Positions 25,334-37,200 of a stretch of DNA of 64,000 nt are shown here, in pieces. Each line of letters begins with the position of its first letter. Position 1 is the stretch's first letter. A program made the position numbers and the translations under genes. Source of the DNA: Candidatus Methanoplasma termitum (GTDB taxonomy: Archaea; Thermoplasmatota; Thermoplasmata; Methanomassiliicoccales; Methanomethylophilaceae); contig NZ_CP010070.1 in NCBI RefSeq assembly GCF_000800805.1, positions 62,001-126,000 of the forward strand, read 5' to 3'. The notes beneath the pieces are model-generated. The model did no database searches, had not been told where the DNA came from, and was given only the letters and a program-made list of their open reading frames with translations.

Positions 25334-26586
25334 GAAATTTCGAAAGTAAGAACGGCGTGATGATGTTCGGCGGTATACCGGTCACGGATATCGCAAAGGA
25401 GTTCGGAACTCCCGTTTATGTTACCGAGGAGAAGAGGCTCAGAGAGAACTACCGCAACATATACAATGCGTTCTCAAAGCATATGGACACCAGGATCAAC
25501 TATGCGTGCAAAGCGAACACCAACCTTGCCATACTGAAGATCCTGGAAAGCGAAGGGTGCGGCATCGATGCCGTTTCCGTAGGAGAGGTCATGACCTGCC
25601 TGAAGGCCGGGTTCGATCCGGACAAGATAATGTACACCGGAGTGAATGTAAGCAATGAGGAATTGAAAGCCGTGACCGACATGGGCGTGATGATCAATGT
25701 TGATTCCGCATCCGAACTGGAAAGACTCGCTAAGATCAACAGATCTCTCCCGATATCGTTCAGGATCACCCCTGACGTGGGTTCGGGGCACAGTGCGAAG
25801 GTCGTCACCGGCTCAAAGGGATCGAAGTTCGGCATTCCTAAGAGCCAGGTAATAAAAACATACCTGCGTGCGAAGGAACTTGGCTTTAAAATAAAAGGGA
25901 TCCATGCACACATAGGTTCCGGAGGACTTACCGTTGAACCATTCGTCGATGTTGTTGAAGTACTGATAGAGATCACTAACAAACTGAAAGAGAAGGGGAT
26001 AGATCTTGAGTTCATAGACATCGGAGGCGGAATAGGCGTACCTTATCATCAGAATGAGCCGGAGATGGACATCAATGATCTGGGCGCGACCCTAACAGAG
26101 ATGATACTCGAAGGTACGGATGTAAGAACAATACTCCTTGAACCTGGAAGATATATCGTGTGCGACAGCACGGTCCTTCTTACAAAATGCGTTGATGTCA
26201 AGGATGCCGGCGTGAAGAAGTACATCGGTGTTGACGCAGGATTCAACACACTCGTCAGACCGGCGATGTATGATTCCTATCATCATGTTGAAATAGGGAA
26301 TAAATTCGGAAAAGCCTGCACGGCAAAGTATGATGTCGTAGGGCCGATATGCGAGTCCGGCGACCATCTGGCACATGACCGCGTGCTTCCGGATCCGGAT
26401 GAAGGGGACATAGTCGTTGTATATGATGCTGGGGCATACGGGTTCTCAATGTCAAGCAACTATAACACACGCCCTCTATGCAGAGAGGTCCTTGTGAATG
26501 GCGGCAAAGCGGAATTGATCAGGGAGTCTGAGACCGTTGAGGAACAATGGAGACATCAGAGGATACCTGCGAGGCTAATGAGATGA
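25330..26586 (+). CDS. lysA: Diaminopimelate decarboxylase
   Basis: LysA decarboxylates meso-DAP to lysine using PLP. The 418-residue protein has the PLP lysine in NYACKANTN, GSGHSAKV and the glycine loop EFIDIGGGIGVPY, and the active-site CESGDH near the C-terminus. The start at 25330 overlaps the lysC stop by 4 bp; the frame is open upstream but that portion is antisense-free lysC sequence read out of frame. It overlaps dapF by 4 bp. Confidence 0.97.
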   Translation: MRNFESKNGVMMFGGIPVTDIAKEFGTPVYVTEEKRLRENYRNIYNAFSKHMDTRINYACKANTNLAILKILESEGCGIDAVSVGEVMTCLKAGFDPDKIMYTGVNVSNEELKAVTDMGVMINVDSASELERLAKINRSLPISFRITPDVGSGHSAKVVTGSKGSKFGIPKSQVIKTYLRAKELGFKIKGIHAHIGSGGLTVEPFVDVVEVLIEITNKLKEKGIDLEFIDIGGGIGVPYHQNEPEMDINDLGATLTEMILEGTDVRTILLEPGRYIVCDSTVLLTKCVDVKDAGVKKYIGVDAGFNTLVRPAMYDSYHHVEIGNKFGKACTAKYDVVGPICESGDHLAHDRVLPDPDEGDIVVVYDAGAYGFSMSSNYNTRPLCREVLVNGGKAELIRESETVEEQWRHQRIPARLMR

Positions 26587-27416
26587 AGTTCTGGAAATAT
26601 CATGGGATAGGGAATGATTTCATCCTTTTCGACTGGATCGGGAACGATATCGAAATCGACAAGGACAGATGTAAACTTCTCTGTGATAGGAACTACGGCA
26701 TCGGCGCAGACGGCGTGCTGTTCCTTCTCTCCGGGGACAAGGCGGATGTAGGAATGAGAGTTATCAACGCAGACGGCACGGAAGCGGAGATGTGCGGTAA
26801 TGGGATAAGGTGTCTCGCAAAGCATGCATATGATTTTGGGGTCGTTGACAAAACAGAATTCACCATCGATACTCTTGCCGGAATAAAGACCGTAAAGGTA
26901 GCTTTAGATGCCGATAAGGTCGTCACTGTCAGAGTGGACATGGGCGCACCGATCCTTGATGGCAGGTCCATACCGATCGATCACGACGGAAAATTCATCG
27001 ACAGGCAGCTAAAAGTGGATAATTTGGTTATCAGAGGCAACGCTGTTTCAATGGGCAACCCCCATTTCATAACATTTTCGGATCTGGATGACGGTGAGGT
27101 CATCAGACTCGGGCCGATACTGGAGAAATACAAACTATTCCCGAAAAGAACTAATGTAGAGTTCTGCAGGATTGAGGACGGAAATATTCACATAAAAGTG
27201 TATGAAAGAGGAGCCCAATGGACGCTGGCATGCGGCACAGGTGCGTGCGCATCTACGGTGGCCGCTGCCGTGAACGGTCTGGTCTCTTTCGATGAACCGG
27301 TCGCCGTCCGTCTTCCGGGCGGATGGTTGACGATAACGGTAAAAAAAGACCTCAGCCATGTTTACATGGAGGGGCCCGCAGAATTGGTATATGAAGGTAA
27401 TATCTCGGATGAGTGA
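26583..27416 (+). CDS. dapF: Diaminopimelate epimerase
   Basis: DapF converts LL-DAP to meso-DAP through a two-cysteine mechanism. Both cysteines are seen: EMCGNGIRC and ACGTGACAS in the 277-residue product, which opens MKFWKYHGIGNDFIL, the standard start of the family. An in-frame ATG at 26547 would overlap lysA by 40 bp and is rejected. The next gene (LL-DAP aminotransferase) supplies its LL-DAP substrate, so the aminotransferase variant of the pathway is complete here. Confidence 0.97.
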   Translation: MKFWKYHGIGNDFILFDWIGNDIEIDKDRCKLLCDRNYGIGADGVLFLLSGDKADVGMRVINADGTEAEMCGNGIRCLAKHAYDFGVVDKTEFTIDTLAGIKTVKVALDADKVVTVRVDMGAPILDGRSIPIDHDGKFIDRQLKVDNLVIRGNAVSMGNPHFITFSDLDDGEVIRLGPILEKYKLFPKRTNVEFCRIEDGNIHIKVYERGAQWTLACGTGACASTVAAAVNGLVSFDEPVAVRLPGGWLTITVKKDLSHVYMEGPAELVYEGNISDE

Positions 27417-28594
27417 TTTGTGTGGCAAAATTCGAACAATCAGAAAGACTCAAGGCGCTTCCCCCCTACTTGTTTGTAAGGCTGGAGGAGCTTGCGGCGG
27501 TAAAGAGAAAGGAAGGGATGGACATGATAGATTTTGGTATCGGCGATCCGGACCTTCCCACGCCGGAAAAGATAGTTAAAACGATGCAGATCGCAGCCGC
27601 CGTGAACGATAACCAGAAATATTCCTCATCACAGGGTGAAAAGGATCTCAGGATAGCAGTTGCAAAATGGTATAAGAAGAGATTCGGTATCGATGTCGAT
27701 CCCGATAAACAGGTCTGCATCACGATAGGATCCAAAGAAGCGATTTTCAACATCTCTCAGGCGTTCGTCAACCCCGGAGAGACGATAATCGCCCCGAGTC
27801 CAGGATATCCTGTCTATTCGGGCGCCTCTACGCTCTTCAACGAAGCAAAATGTGTACTGGTCCCGCTCAGGGCGGAAAAGGATTGGCTATTGGATATGAA
27901 CGAGTGCCCCAAAGGCGCAAAGATGCTGTACATCAACTATCCGAACAATCCGACAGGTGCGACATGCGACCTTCAATATCTGAAGAAGGTGTATGAATGG
28001 TGCCAGACGAATAACACGATCTTATGTTACGATAACGCTTATTCGGAGATGTGCTACGATGATTACCGCGCACCTTCCGCACTTCAGGCTGGACCCGACT
28101 GCATTGAATTCGGATCATTCTCAAAAACATTCAACATGACGGGATTCAGGTTGGGTTATGCGGTGGGCCATCCCGACCTTGTCGCAGGGCTTAAGAAGTG
28201 CAAAGGTCAGATAGACTCGGGCGCGCCGATATTCATACAGAAGGCTGCGATAACGGCACTGGAACTTTACAATGACGACGGGAAATTACCCGGTGTTCTG
28301 AAGAACAATATGGACATCTATGCCGAGAGACGGAGGGTCCTGGTCGATGGCCTGAGGGAACTCGGTTTCAATGTTACAATGCCGAAAGGCACGTTCTATG
28401 TTTGGTTCAACTGCAGAATGCCGTCGGAAGAATTCACCAGGATGATGCTTGACATAGGTGTGATCGTCACACCCGGACCGGGATTCGGGAATTCGGTCGA
28501 AGGTTATATACGGATGACGGTAACGGAGCCCGTCGAACGCATCAGGGAAGCACTTGCCAGGATGAAATGCAGATGCGTTGACCCGCATCACTGA
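27413..28594 (+). CDS. dapL: LL-diaminopimelate aminotransferase
   Basis: This fold-type I PLP aminotransferase of 393 residues has SERLKALPPYLFVRLEEL, GIGDPDLPTP, NYPNNPTG, DNAYSE and the PLP lysine in GSFSKTFNMTGFRLGY. The motifs suit both DapL and other class I/II aminotransferases; the operon with dapA, B, F and lysA makes LL-DAP aminotransferase the best call. The GTG at 27413 overlaps the dapF stop as GTGA, like the three junctions before it; a second GTG at 27422 is possible. The end overlaps the convergent pgk gene by 7 bp. Confidence 0.88.
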   Translation: MICVAKFEQSERLKALPPYLFVRLEELAAVKRKEGMDMIDFGIGDPDLPTPEKIVKTMQIAAAVNDNQKYSSSQGEKDLRIAVAKWYKKRFGIDVDPDKQVCITIGSKEAIFNISQAFVNPGETIIAPSPGYPVYSGASTLFNEAKCVLVPLRAEKDWLLDMNECPKGAKMLYINYPNNPTGATCDLQYLKKVYEWCQTNNTILCYDNAYSEMCYDDYRAPSALQAGPDCIEFGSFSKTFNMTGFRLGYAVGHPDLVAGLKKCKGQIDSGAPIFIQKAAITALELYNDDGKLPGVLKNNMDIYAERRRVLVDGLRELGFNVTMPKGTFYVWFNCRMPSEEFTRMMLDIGVIVTPGPGFGNSVEGYIRMTVTEPVERIREALARMKCRCVDPHH

Positions 28595-29760
28595 GCGGAG
28601 AACTTCTCTTTCGAATACTTCAGGGCCTCTATTACCGGGAGCGGCTCCTGCAGAATGAATGTCTCCAGCGCACCGCCTCCTGTGCTTACATATGAAACAC
28701 GGTCCGCAAGGTCGAATCGTTCCGCCGCGCCTGCTGTGTGCCCTCCTCCGAGGACGGAAAGCCCCTTGCTTTCAACCATCGCCATCATCAACTGTTTCGT
28801 GCCGACCTCGAAGCCCGGTTTTTCGAACATGCCAGCGGGACCAGACATGAACGATGTCTTTGAAGAAAGTATGACCTTTCTGAATTTATCTATTGACTGA
28901 TCTCCTATGTCCAGCGCAGGTTCCGGAGTCGGCATATCTCCTGTGCTCACACAAACTCTTTTGCCGTTCCTTTCAACTGCCACATCCACAGGGAGCAATA
29001 TTTTTTGCCCGTGCCTGGACAGAACATCCTTTGCCCTCCGGAAATTCTCCTCAGTGAGTTCGTCGGCAAGTACTTTTTTGCTGGATTCCCCGATGTCAAC
29101 TCCTCTTGCGAGCAGGAATGCGTTACCTGTGAGTCCGGTCAAGATAACTGTGTCTGCTATTCCGCTTGTCAGGACGGTATTGATCATATGGGGGACATCC
29201 GCAAATTTAGCCCCGCCGAGAATGAATACGGAGGGGCGTCTCGGTTTTTCCAAGATCGTCCTCAGGGCGTACAGCTCCCTTGCCATCAGTCTCCCCGATG
29301 CCGACGGGACCTTCATAGGGAACCCCACCAAAGAACACTGAGAGCGGTGTGACGCACCGAATGCGTCGCAGACGTAATAATCGATCAGAGGAAGCAATTC
29401 GGTAACCAGTTTAGCTTCTGCGTGCTCGGACATCTCCACTTCACGGGATTCACATTCCAATTCTCTCACGTTACCCAGGAGAATGACCTCTCCGGGTCTA
29501 AGCTGGGTAATTGCTTTTTTCGCTTCATCGCCAATCACATCGTTCACATATCTCACCGGTGCGTTGAGGTTCTTGGAAAGGAGTGCCGCATGCTGCTCCA
29601 AACTGATGAAATCCCATGCACCCTTTCTGCTCTGGTGCGCAATGATGATGACCTTTGCCCTCTTCCCCATCAGTTCCCTCACTGTCGGAACAATGCTTCT
29701 GATCCTCACATCATTCAATATTTTGAGCGTCTTCTTGTCGAGAGGACAGTTTATATCCAC
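28588..29760 (-). CDS. pgk: Phosphoglycerate kinase
   Basis: The 390-residue protein has the archaeal PGK features: HQSRKGAWDFISLEQHA (where most PGKs have SHLGRP), FLLGGAKFADV, GPAGMFEKPGFEVGT and the C-terminal GGGHTAGAAERF and STGGGALETFI. It works in glycolysis/gluconeogenesis between 1,3-BPG and 3-PG. It is downstream of gap on the same strand with 70 bp between, so co-transcription is likely. The atypical N-terminal motif is worth noting but the fold and C-terminal nucleotide site are intact. Confidence 0.93.
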   Translation of the reverse strand: MDINCPLDKKTLKILNDVRIRSIVPTVRELMGKRAKVIIIAHQSRKGAWDFISLEQHAALLSKNLNAPVRYVNDVIGDEAKKAITQLRPGEVILLGNVRELECESREVEMSEHAEAKLVTELLPLIDYYVCDAFGASHRSQCSLVGFPMKVPSASGRLMARELYALRTILEKPRRPSVFILGGAKFADVPHMINTVLTSGIADTVILTGLTGNAFLLARGVDIGESSKKVLADELTEENFRRAKDVLSRHGQKILLPVDVAVERNGKRVCVSTGDMPTPEPALDIGDQSIDKFRKVILSSKTSFMSGPAGMFEKPGFEVGTKQLMMAMVESKGLSVLGGGHTAGAAERFDLADRVSYVSTGGGALETFILQEPLPVIEALKYSKEKFSAQ

Positions 29761-29830
29761 CCTTAAAAGGACCGTCTTGTCTTTGAAGTTGAAATCCTCC
29801 AGCGTATTGAAGTCTTTCGTGCTACCACCC

Positions 29831-30847
29831 TTATTGGCGTATTCCTAAGGATTTGTTGGTCTTTGAGATGGATACAGATGCATCCTCTTCCATCTTACAC
29901 ATGGACCTTATGCAGTCTATGTTCTCCGGCACGACGTCGGATTCCTGATGCACCGCTTGATAGTAGTAAAGCATTTTTCCCACAACCTTCACCCCATCCT
30001 CCCATACCACTATCTCATACATGTCGGATCTGTTCCTTCCCATCTCTCTTCCGAGCTCCATTATCTCTGCAGTGCCTTTGATCCCGCTGCTGCTTTTTAT
30101 GAGTTTCACACGCGGGGATGTTCTCATTATGTTGAGGATCTCGTCGGTGCCCGTCTCTTTTTCAAGTTCTACCACCACAGTGTGGAGGTGCATGAGGGTC
30201 GTCGATGCTTTAATCGCCATCGTGTTGATGTTCAGCCACGGCATTATGCTCTTTACATCCGGCCCGTGGTGTGTGGGCAGTTTAACGGTCGGCTCCAAAC
30301 CGTTGATCGGACCGCCTTTGCTGTCTCCGGGATCAACGCCCCTTCTGACCAGCGTGACATAAGCATTCTTTATCTTGATCTTCTTATCGATCGGGTTCAG
30401 AGTTCTGAGCAGTCCGGTCGTATTGCATGAGACGACCCTTGAGAATTGCGCACCCCAGGATTCGCTGTAGTTGGCGGTCGAGTTGAAGGATATGCCCGTC
30501 AAACTGTGATCCTCGCCGCCTTGGAATATCGCTTTGATCCCCGCCGCCTCATATTCGGCCTTGTATTTCTCTCCGACATCTCCGGGTGTGCAGTCCACCA
30601 TTATCTCTGCCGCTTTGTAAAGGTCTTTGATCGTTCCTTTGACAGGCATCTTTGCGTCCCTGAAGGCTTTCAGACTATCTTCCGGCACATATAAGCTGAA
30701 TCCTTTGTCAATTGCTGTCTGCGCCTCAAATGTCGGTCTCGTCTTTGTTACTCCGACCACTTCCATATCGTTTTGTGCTTTTACCGCATCAGCCACTCTT
30801 TTGCCGATAGTGCCGTAACCGTTAATCCCAACCTTTACTTTTGACAT
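29831..30847 (-). CDS. gap: Glyceraldehyde-3-phosphate dehydrogenase, archaeal type II
   Basis: The 338-residue enzyme has the Rossmann start VKVGINGYGTIGKRVADAV, the catalytic cysteine in VVSCNTTGLLRT, RRGVDPGDSKGGPINGL and HHGPDVKSIMPWLNINTMA, all typical of the archaeal phosphorylating GAPDH (NADP/NAD). It likely runs mainly toward gluconeogenesis in a methanogen (inference). A TATA-like TTATTTTATC lies about 30-40 bp upstream on the minus strand. It precedes pgk. Confidence 0.96.
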   Translation of the reverse strand: MSKVKVGINGYGTIGKRVADAVKAQNDMEVVGVTKTRPTFEAQTAIDKGFSLYVPEDSLKAFRDAKMPVKGTIKDLYKAAEIMVDCTPGDVGEKYKAEYEAAGIKAIFQGGEDHSLTGISFNSTANYSESWGAQFSRVVSCNTTGLLRTLNPIDKKIKIKNAYVTLVRRGVDPGDSKGGPINGLEPTVKLPTHHGPDVKSIMPWLNINTMAIKASTTLMHLHTVVVELEKETGTDEILNIMRTSPRVKLIKSSSGIKGTAEIMELGREMGRNRSDMYEIVVWEDGVKVVGKMLYYYQAVHQESDVVPENIDCIRSMCKMEEDASVSISKTNKSLGIRQ

Positions 30848-31252
30848 CGGGTCCCTCTGGTTCCTAATAGTAAACAGATAAAATAATCTTATGTGTCGCC
30901 GGTGTCAGTGGACACGGACTCGCAGTTTGTTTCTGCACTTTGGCCGGCAAGTTGTAACAGGATGCGGGAATGCAGTAAGATAATTTTACACATTGAAATA
31001 TGGCCGGATAGTAGATCAGAACCCGATCTTGATTTACCGATACAATCGCGGTATGAGATAAATGTTAATATATGATAACTTTCTATAGATATGGTTATAG
31101 CGGTCTTAACTGAAGACAGAGGGACTCATACGGGGGGTGAATGAGGTCCGGTGGCTTTATTCTATGCTATTCGGGCCACATCCCTCTCCGATGATTCTGC
31201 CGGTCGTTTCAGGTTACGACTTTATATGTTAAAAAACAGGAGGGGGGCAAAA
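30848..31252. other. Gene-free spacer between gap and the giant surface gene
   Basis: This 405-bp spacer holds the divergent promoters. Toward gap there is TTATTTTATC. Toward the giant gene there are two candidates: TTAATATATG at about 31064-31073, giving a leader of some 150-160 nt, and TTTATATGTT at 31221-31230, which is too close to the ATG to leave the strong Shine-Dalgarno in the transcript. A short hairpin GTGTC-AGTG-GACAC lies near 30902-30915. I see no coding frame or known RNA in it. Confidence 0.5.
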
Positions 31253-34200
31253 ATGAAATTCAATTCATACAAGAGCAGGCGCATGTCGACACTGGTAGTT
31301 TTGGCTGCAGTGTTGGTATTGCCTGGAGCATTTGTAGTAATGGCGGTAGATTTCGATCAATCATCGGATTCGTCGGCGGAACCGCCGACCGACACAGATT
31401 ATAGGATCCTATCGTCCGACTCATACACAGTTCAAGTAGGTGACGGAACAGATTGGCAAGATCTTGCCGTAAACGTCACAAGTATTCAATCCGCCATCGA
31501 GGAGATCAATACGAACGCCGCCGGCAGAGCATGTTCTATAACATTTTGGGGAGATATAGGTGCGAACCCGTATTCACCCGGCATATTGGATATCGGAGCA
31601 GTGGGCATATCTTTCAACAACGACTCGGTGACATGGGGCACCATCACGCTTTACGGCAAAGTAACGTCGATCGTCTCCGGTTCGCCGGGCCCGGCAGCCG
31701 CGACGGTCTCCGTCGAAGACGGCATAATCGTAGACAGTTATGCAGACATCTCTAACGATGTCGACCTCCCACAAATAGTCAACGCATATGTCATCTATAA
31801 CTCCGGTACGGTGAACATATTAGGCGGCACGGTCGCGTTCACTACCGTGTCGACCTCAGCCAAGCCCGGCTCCGCTTATAATATCTATAACGATGTCGGT
31901 GGAAAATTGGACATCTCCGGTAATGCTGTTGTGAAGTCTGTTTATGGCGTTGTAATATATAACGCATCCACGCTTGACGGGGCAGTAACGATCCGGGATA
32001 ATGCGCTCATCAGTTCCTCAGGTTCCGGTACGGCAATTAATAACTATCCCACATCAACGACCGACACGACGTTAAAGATCTTTGGCGGTACTGTGGAGAA
32101 CATAAGCACGGGTGATGCAATATGTAACGGCCAATCGGCGAATATGGAGGTCAACGGCAGTACGGTAACGATCAAGGCGGGAGCAGGTACAGGTAGTGCA
32201 ATTTCAAACAGCGGGGTGTTAAATATTTTTTCAACATCCCCAATTGGCATCACAAGCGCTGCCACACATCTCACAGTAAACACAGGCACGATTGATAACT
32301 TGGGCATAGTGAACATATATGGCGGCACAGTTGAGAACACATCCTCCACCTCCGGCATCCGTTCAGGTGCGATATGGAACACCAACGGTGCGACGGTAAA
32401 TATCAGCGGAGGCATAGTGAAGGCGAATGCCGGCCCGGCGATCTATAATCTAGGGAACGTCAGTGTTTCCGGCGGCACCGTCACCAGTCAGAGCAGCACT
32501 AACGGCCAAGGCACCATAATGGTCGCTTCAAGTGCCTCGGGTACGCTGACCATGACCGCCGGCACAGTCGAGAACACATCGACAGGTACCAATGCTGTTG
32601 CGATCTACTGTGCCAATTCGGCAAGCACGGTGAGCATAAGCGGCGGCACGGTGCAGCTGAGCGGCGCAAGCGCCACAGGCAGCAGGGCAATTCATTTTAC
32701 CTACGGAACATTGACAATGACAAACGGCGATGTGAAGATCCTCAGCGGTGCAAGCACCGGGATCCTCATCAATCCCGGAGCAACGGCGAACATATCCGGC
32801 GGCACGGTCACGGCGATCACAGGCCCGGCAATTCAGAATAACGGAACGGTCAATATTTCCGGAAGCGCCAAGATTACCAGTGCGAACAGCAGTTCCACAC
32901 AAGGCACCATTTTGAATGGTTCAGCGAGCAGTGCCGGTATGCTGACCATAACCGCTGGCACAGTAGAGAACACATCGGCCGGCAGCAGTGCAACCACGAT
33001 CTACTGCACGAATGCGGGAAGCACAGTGAGCATCAGCGGCGGCACGGTGCAGCTGAGCGGTGCAAGTGTCGCAGGCAGCAAGGTAATTAACATATCCGCA
33101 GGAACGCTGACAATGACCAACGGCGACGTGAAGGTTCTCAGCGGCGGAGCAGGCACTGGGATTATCACCGGTTCCACAGGAACGGTGAACATCTCTGGCG
33201 GCACGGTCACGGCGAACACCGCTCCGGCGATATCCAATTCAGGAACGGCCAATGTCTCGGGAAATGCCAAGATCACCAGTGCGAACAGCAGTACCTCCGT
33301 AAGAGGCACCATTGTGAATAATTCCGGGGGCGTTTTAAACATCTCCGGCGGCTTGGTGGAGAACACCTACACCGGCAGTACCGTCAATAATGGTGCTGTT
33401 GTGATTCTGAACAGCTCTGCTCTCAACAACGCAGTGAACATATCCGGCGGAACGGTGCAGAACAATTCCACAGGCGACAATGTAGCCAACAGCCCGACCA
33501 TCTACAACAATGCTGGAGGAACGATAAGCATCTCTGAGACAACACCCCTCGTCCCGACCCTGATACAGAATTTGGGCGATGGGGGAGCGATATACAACAC
33601 CGCCGGAGGAACGATAGATATCTCCGGCGGCAAGGTCACCAGCAAGAACGCCAACTCTGCCTCGGGTACGATCCTGAGCAATAACAACGGCGTGTTGAAG
33701 ATATCTGGTGGCACAGTGGACAACACGTCCACCGCCACCACTGCCAGAACGATCTCCAATCAGTCTACTGGTGGAGTAAACATCTACGGCGGCACGATCC
33801 AAACAATCAATGGCAGAGCGATCGATAACAGCGTTGCATTAGGAAGCATAAGCATCAGCGATGCCCTGATCCAGGCGACCGGCACGGGCATAGCGATCGA
33901 CAACAGAAATGTGTCGGGGTCTATCATGATCGTCAACAGTACTGTCCAATCCGACACTGGCCTGGCAATCTCAAATATAGGAAGCATAAACATAATCGGC
34001 GGCGATTTCATGTCGAATGCCGCTAAAGCAATCGACACCACAGGTCCGCTTTCCTTAGGCGGGGATCCCTACGTTAAGGGCAGGATCAGCGCACCGAAAG
34101 AAAAGATAACAGCATGGAACGAGGAGTTCAACACCGACCCTCTCGTAGGCAGTAATGTTTACTATATCGAAATAACAACTCCTGCTGTAGGCGATAAAGC

Positions 34201-37200
34201 GGTGTTCCAAGGCGCGAGCGCTGATTGGAAGTTCGAGTATTATGACTCGACCTTCTACTTGGTCCCATCCAACGGGGACCTTCTCCTGGGACAGCCAGTG
34301 TATGAATACAGGATAATATATGGCGATAACAGCGGCGGCACTCAAACCTTCACTGCTCAGGTAAAGATCAGCGCAGGCTCCACCGCTTACTATTGGGAGG
34401 ATCTAACATTCCCCATCAGCGGGGTCGATAAGCCCGTACAAGATTCTGTTGATGCCATCAAGGCCAATGCAGCAGGCAACCCATGCTCGATAACATTCTG
34501 GGGAGACGGAAACGAAGAGGACTATAACACTTCGCTGGACACTGGAGAGGCCGCCATGACATTCAACGGCGGAGCAACAGGCAAAGATTGGGGAAAGATC
34601 ACACTCTACGGCAACCTTTCTGGAACTCCCACGACGAGTCTGGTCACAATAAGCAATGGGGTCACGGTCGACAATGAGGCGACCCTCGCCAACAACTCAA
34701 TATCTACTGGCAACACGGTGACTGTCAGCAACAGTACGTTCAACGTCAACATCGGCGGCAAGGTCCAAAGGCCCAACACCTCCGTCCTCGCTTCCGGCTC
34801 GACTATCACCGCTACCGGAACGGCAACAGTGAACATCAACGGTGGCTATGTGATTTCAGAACTTACTCAGTCTGCGATATACTGTTCGGACAACACGGTG
34901 CTGAACATATTCGACGGTACGGTGCAGGGAGAGGGGACCGCTGTAGGATTATCGGGCGGCGCGGCCATGAATATATCAGGCGGCAACATAGAGTCTACTA
35001 ATTCGACCGACGGACACGCGATCGTCAGCGACAGCAACGGAAAGATCACAATAGATCAGATCCCGGGCAAGGTCACAACAGTGACATCATACAGCCCCAC
35101 AGCCGCTGTTGTCATTTCCGGAGGCACGACAGCTGCCACATTGCTTGAGATCAAGGGAGGTTTGGTGGGAAATGCCTCAACCTCTCCGACAAGCGCAGCG
35201 ATCAGCATCGCCGATTCTGGCACAGTAATCATAACCGGCGGTAACGTCATGACGATGGGCGGTTACGCCATCAAGGCAGGCGCAGATGTATATGTGGAAC
35301 TGGGCGGAGATCCGACAATCAACGGCATGATATACGCAGGGGTAGAAAGGATAAGCGTGATAGTATCTCCGGATGCACCAGCTTTCGATCCGACCGCTAC
35401 ATACACCATTGATATATTCAACCCGGCATTCGGTGCCAACGCAGTAATCAACGGTACGGCGTTCTCTGATAACTTCATACTTGGTCCTATTTCGGCAAAC
35501 CAAGGATATTTCCTTGCAAAAAGCGGAGCCGACATCATTCTCAGTGCGTTCTCCATCACCTACGACGCCAACGGCGGAACGGGCGCACCCGCAACGGAAA
35601 CGGACCTCATACCCGGAACATACAACCTGTCATCGACAGAGCCCACCCACTCGGACATCGGTGGATCGCCGGTGCTGTTCATGGGATGGTCCCTCGAGCA
35701 GGTCGGGGTCCTGATATACGGCGACCCGGTACCTCCTCTTAACACGGATGTCCTGATAGTCAACGCGGACGTCACGGTCTACGCTGTATGGGGAATAGAC
35801 ACCAACAGCAACGGCATACCCGACGTCACCGAGACAGGATTCTCGCTGATATATGACGCCAACGGCGGAACGGGCGCACCCGCAACGGAAACGGACCTCA
35901 TACCCGGAACATACAACCCGTCATCGACAGAGCCCACCCACTCGGACATCGGTGGATCGCCGGTGCTGCTCATGGGATGGTCCCTCGAGCAGGTCGGGGT
36001 CCTGATATACGGCGACCCGGTACCTCCTCTTAACACGGATGTCCTGATAGTCAACGCGGACGTCACGGTCTACGCTGTATGGGGAATAGACACCAACAGC
36101 AACGGCATACCCGACGTCACCGAGACAGGATTCTCGCTGATATATGACGCCAACGGCGGAACGGGCGCACCTGCAACGGAAACGGACCTCATACCCGGAA
36201 CATACAACCTGTCATCGACAGAGCCCACCCACTCGGACATCGGTGGATCGCCGGCGCTGTTCATGGGATGGTCCCTCGAGCAGGTCGGGATCCTGATATA
36301 CGGCGACCCGGTACCTCCGCTTAACACGGATGTCCTGATAGTCAACGCGGACGTCACGGTCTACGCTGTATGGGGAGTAGACACCAACAGCAACGGCATA
36401 CCTGACGTCACCGAGAACACATACTCCGTCACCTACGACGCCAACGGCGGAACGGGCGCACCGGCGAAGGAGACAGGCCTCCTCGACGGAGCACACACCC
36501 TGTCCCCGACGGCGCCGACCCACGCGCAGCAGGGCGGATCGGACGTCCTCTTCATGGGATGGTCCCTGGCTCAGACGGGCGTCCTCGCAAAGGGCGACAC
36601 CGTGCCGGCACTCGTCACATCGGTGACGATCAGCGGCAACGATGAGACCGTCTACGCTGTATGGGGAATAGACACCAACAGCAACGGCATACCTGACGTC
36701 ACCGAGAACACATACTCCGTCACCTACGACGCCAACGGCGGAACGGGCGCACCGGCGAAGGAGACAGGCCTCCTCGACGGAGCACACACCCTGTCCCCGA
36801 CGGCGCCGACCCACGCGCAGCAGGGCGGATCGGACGTCCTCTTCATGGGATGGTCCCTGGCTCAGACGGGCGTCCTCGCAAAGGGCGACACCGTGCCGGC
36901 ACTCGTCACATCGGTGACGATCAGCGGCAACGACGAGACCGTCTACGCTGTATGGGGAATAGACACCAACAGCAACGGCATACCTGACGTCACCGAGAAC
37001 ACATACTCCGTCACCTACGACGCCAACGGCGGAACGGGCGCACCGGCGAAGGAGACAGGCCTCCTCGACGGAGCACACACCCTGTCCCCGACGGCGCCGA
37101 CCCACGCGCAGCAGGGCGGATCGGACGTCCTCTTCATGGGATGGTCCCTGGCTCAGACGGGCGTCCTCGCAAAGGGCGACACCGTGCCGGCACTCGTCAC

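Noticed and set aside
35560-36357. Three identical minus-strand frames of 71-95 codons (MTSALTIRTS...)
   Set aside because: They are shadows of the type A repeats in the sense gene and repeat with the same 291-bp period.
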